A DNA stretch of 5,691 nt from Anaerolineae bacterium (lineage in GTDB: Bacteria; Chloroflexota; Anaerolineae; Aggregatilineales; Aggregatilineaceae), in NCBI GenBank assembly GCA_020848665.1, contig JADLHR010000017.1, positions 1 through 5,691 on the forward strand, in the 5' to 3' direction. The notes under the pieces were generated by a model that had not been told where the DNA came from, did no database searches, and was given only the letters and a program-made list of their open reading frames with translations. Every line of letters begins with the position of its first letter. Within the stretch, counting starts at the first letter, position 1. Shown here one piece after another: positions 5,665 to 5,691 of this stretch. Both the position numbers and the translations under genes were made by a program.

Positions 5665-5691
5665 TACAATGAGCGAAGACCCTGCGATCAA
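5665..5691 (+). other. possible -10 box or 5' end of a rightward gene running out of the window
   Basis: TACAAT (5665-5670) resembles a rightward -10 box but has no recognisable -35. It overlaps an ATG at 5669 that opens MSEDPAI up to the window edge. The ATG has no Shine-Dalgarno sequence. The -10 and the start codon cannot both be right for the same transcript, so either this is a promoter for a start further right or the reading is spurious. Confidence 0.2.

Noticed and set aside
1..5691. CRISPR array, insertion sequence, toxin-antitoxin, defence or secondary-metabolite system
   Set aside because: I saw no spaced direct repeats, transposase motifs, terminal inverted repeats or small paired genes. 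The genes are housekeeping or envelope-type, and no gene stands out as foreign by composition to the eye.

Overview
This window reads as an ordinary, GC-rich bacterial chromosomal segment with five protein-coding genes. There is no sign of a mobile element, CRISPR array, tRNA or rRNA. Four genes point left (minus strand) and one points right. The gene types are an archaeal/DhnA-type class I aldolase, an archaeal/fungal-type aspartate-semialdehyde dehydrogenase, a stand-alone Uri-family (DUF123) nuclease and a membrane GT2 glycosyltransferase. Together with the high GC content, these suggest a Chloroflexota bacterium, perhaps Anaerolineae-like. That assignment is inference from family resemblance, not a search result.

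Layout from left to right: (1) positions 1-577, minus strand, the N-terminal 192 codons of a class I fructose-bisphosphate aldolase, cut by the window edge; (2) 578-722, a short divergent promoter region; (3) 723-1247, plus strand, a small Uri-family GIY-YIG-like protein starting at GTG; (4) 1257-2306, minus strand, asd, converging on the Uri gene with only 9 bp between the stop codons; (5) 2303-3808, minus strand, aspartate kinase, overlapping asd by 4 bp; (6) 3809-3942, a leader/terminator region with a perfect 11-bp hairpin; (7) 3943-5505, minus strand, a multi-pass family 2 glycosyltransferase starting at GTG; (8) 5506-5691, an upstream region with a good sigma70-type promoter for the glycosyltransferase, a small palindrome, and a possible promoter or start for a rightward gene outside the window.

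The clearest functional unit is aspartate kinase plus asd. They catalyse the first two steps from aspartate towards lysine, threonine, methionine and diaminopimelate, and the ATGA overlap implies translational coupling. The glycosyltransferase lies upstream on the same strand but is separated from the pair by the hairpin, so it is probably a separate transcription unit. The aldolase (glycolysis/gluconeogenesis) and the Uri-family protein are unrelated neighbours. I did not find convincing evidence of an undescribed system. The points most worth a second look are the uncharacterised glycosyltransferase, the stand-alone Uri-family protein, and the hairpin in front of the aspartate kinase gene.
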